6,217 nucleotides of DNA. It comes from Bacteroidota bacterium. Lineage in GTDB: Bacteria; Bacteroidota; Bacteroidia; Flavobacteriales; Flavobacteriaceae. Where the stretch lies: contig JAACDY010000110.1 of NCBI GenBank assembly GCA_009936675.1, forward strand, positions 1 to 6,217, in the 5' to 3' direction. The notes below the pieces were generated by a model, which saw nothing but the letters and a program-made list of their open reading frames with translations, was not told where the DNA came from and did no database searches. Of this stretch, positions 6,039-6,217 are shown piece by piece (position 1 is the stretch's first letter; the number at the start of each line of letters is the position of its first letter). Position numbers and translations under genes: made by a program.

Positions 6039-6217
6039 ATGTCCGTAGACTTACTGCTAGGCCTCCAATGGGGCGACGAAGGGAAAGGTAAAATCGTCGA
6101 TGTATTGACGGAATCCTATGACATCATAGCTCGTTTTCAAGGCGGGCCCAATGCTGGTCACACCTTAGAATTCGAAGGAATAAAACACGTTTTGCACACC
6201 ATACCCTCGGGGATATT
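6039..6217 (+). CDS. purA: Adenylosuccinate synthetase (5' part only)
   Basis: The first 59 codons of a gene running off the right edge. PurA joins IMP and aspartate using GTP to form adenylosuccinate, the first step committed to AMP. The N-terminal signature GLQWGDEGKGK (residues 8-18) supplies the phosphate-binding loop and catalytic Asp13. FQGGPNAGHT places the second catalytic residue, His41, exactly as in E. coli PurA. HTIPSG near the cut continues the family pattern. A full enzyme is usually about 420-430 residues, so roughly 14 percent is present. The ATG at 6039 starts six bases after the fur stop, with no promoter-like motif between them, so expression with fur is likely. In other bacteria (p)ppGpp inhibits PurA, which ties it functionally to the rel gene upstream. 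Confidence 0.95.
   Translation, partial: MSVDLLLGLQWGDEGKGKIVDVLTESYDIIARFQGGPNAGHTLEFEGIKHVLHTIPSGI

Overview
This is an ordinary, densely packed stretch of a Bacteroidota chromosome, most likely from the class Flavobacteriia. The evidence is the partial gliding-motility gene gldI at the left edge, a DUF3810 gene (a family typical of this phylum), the near absence of Shine-Dalgarno sequences, A-rich start regions, and short motifs resembling the Bacteroidota TTG / TAnnTTTG promoter. All seven genes lie on the + strand and no gene gap exceeds about 50 bases. I see no tRNA, rRNA, insertion sequence, CRISPR array, prophage gene or convincing terminator.

Left part (1-1401): the 3' end of gldI (FKBP-type lipoprotein family needed for gliding), then 10 bases later a secreted lipoprotein joining a cyclophilin domain to an FKBP domain. 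This gives three consecutive peptidyl-prolyl isomerase domains, probably serving folding in the periplasm or at the outer membrane. Middle part (1443-3315): a membrane-anchored DUF3810 protein with a zinc-metallopeptidase-like HExxH motif, then a TrmH/SpoU-family RNA 2'-O-methyltransferase that appears to start at TTG.

Right part (3356-6217): a full-length bifunctional Rel/SpoT enzyme that makes and degrades (p)ppGpp, a Fur-family regulator lacking the usual CxxC zinc motif, and the first 59 codons of purA (adenylosuccinate synthetase). These three are spaced by 22 and 6 bases and are probably co-transcribed, at least in part. PurA is a known target of (p)ppGpp inhibition in other bacteria, so the alarmone enzyme, a metal-responsive-type regulator and a purine branch-point enzyme sit together.

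I did not find a previously undescribed system. The points most worth checking are the altered metal site of the Fur protein, the rel-fur-purA linkage, promoter-like motifs placed almost on the start codons of rel and fur (suggesting very short leaders), and the start codons of the methyltransferase and rel genes.
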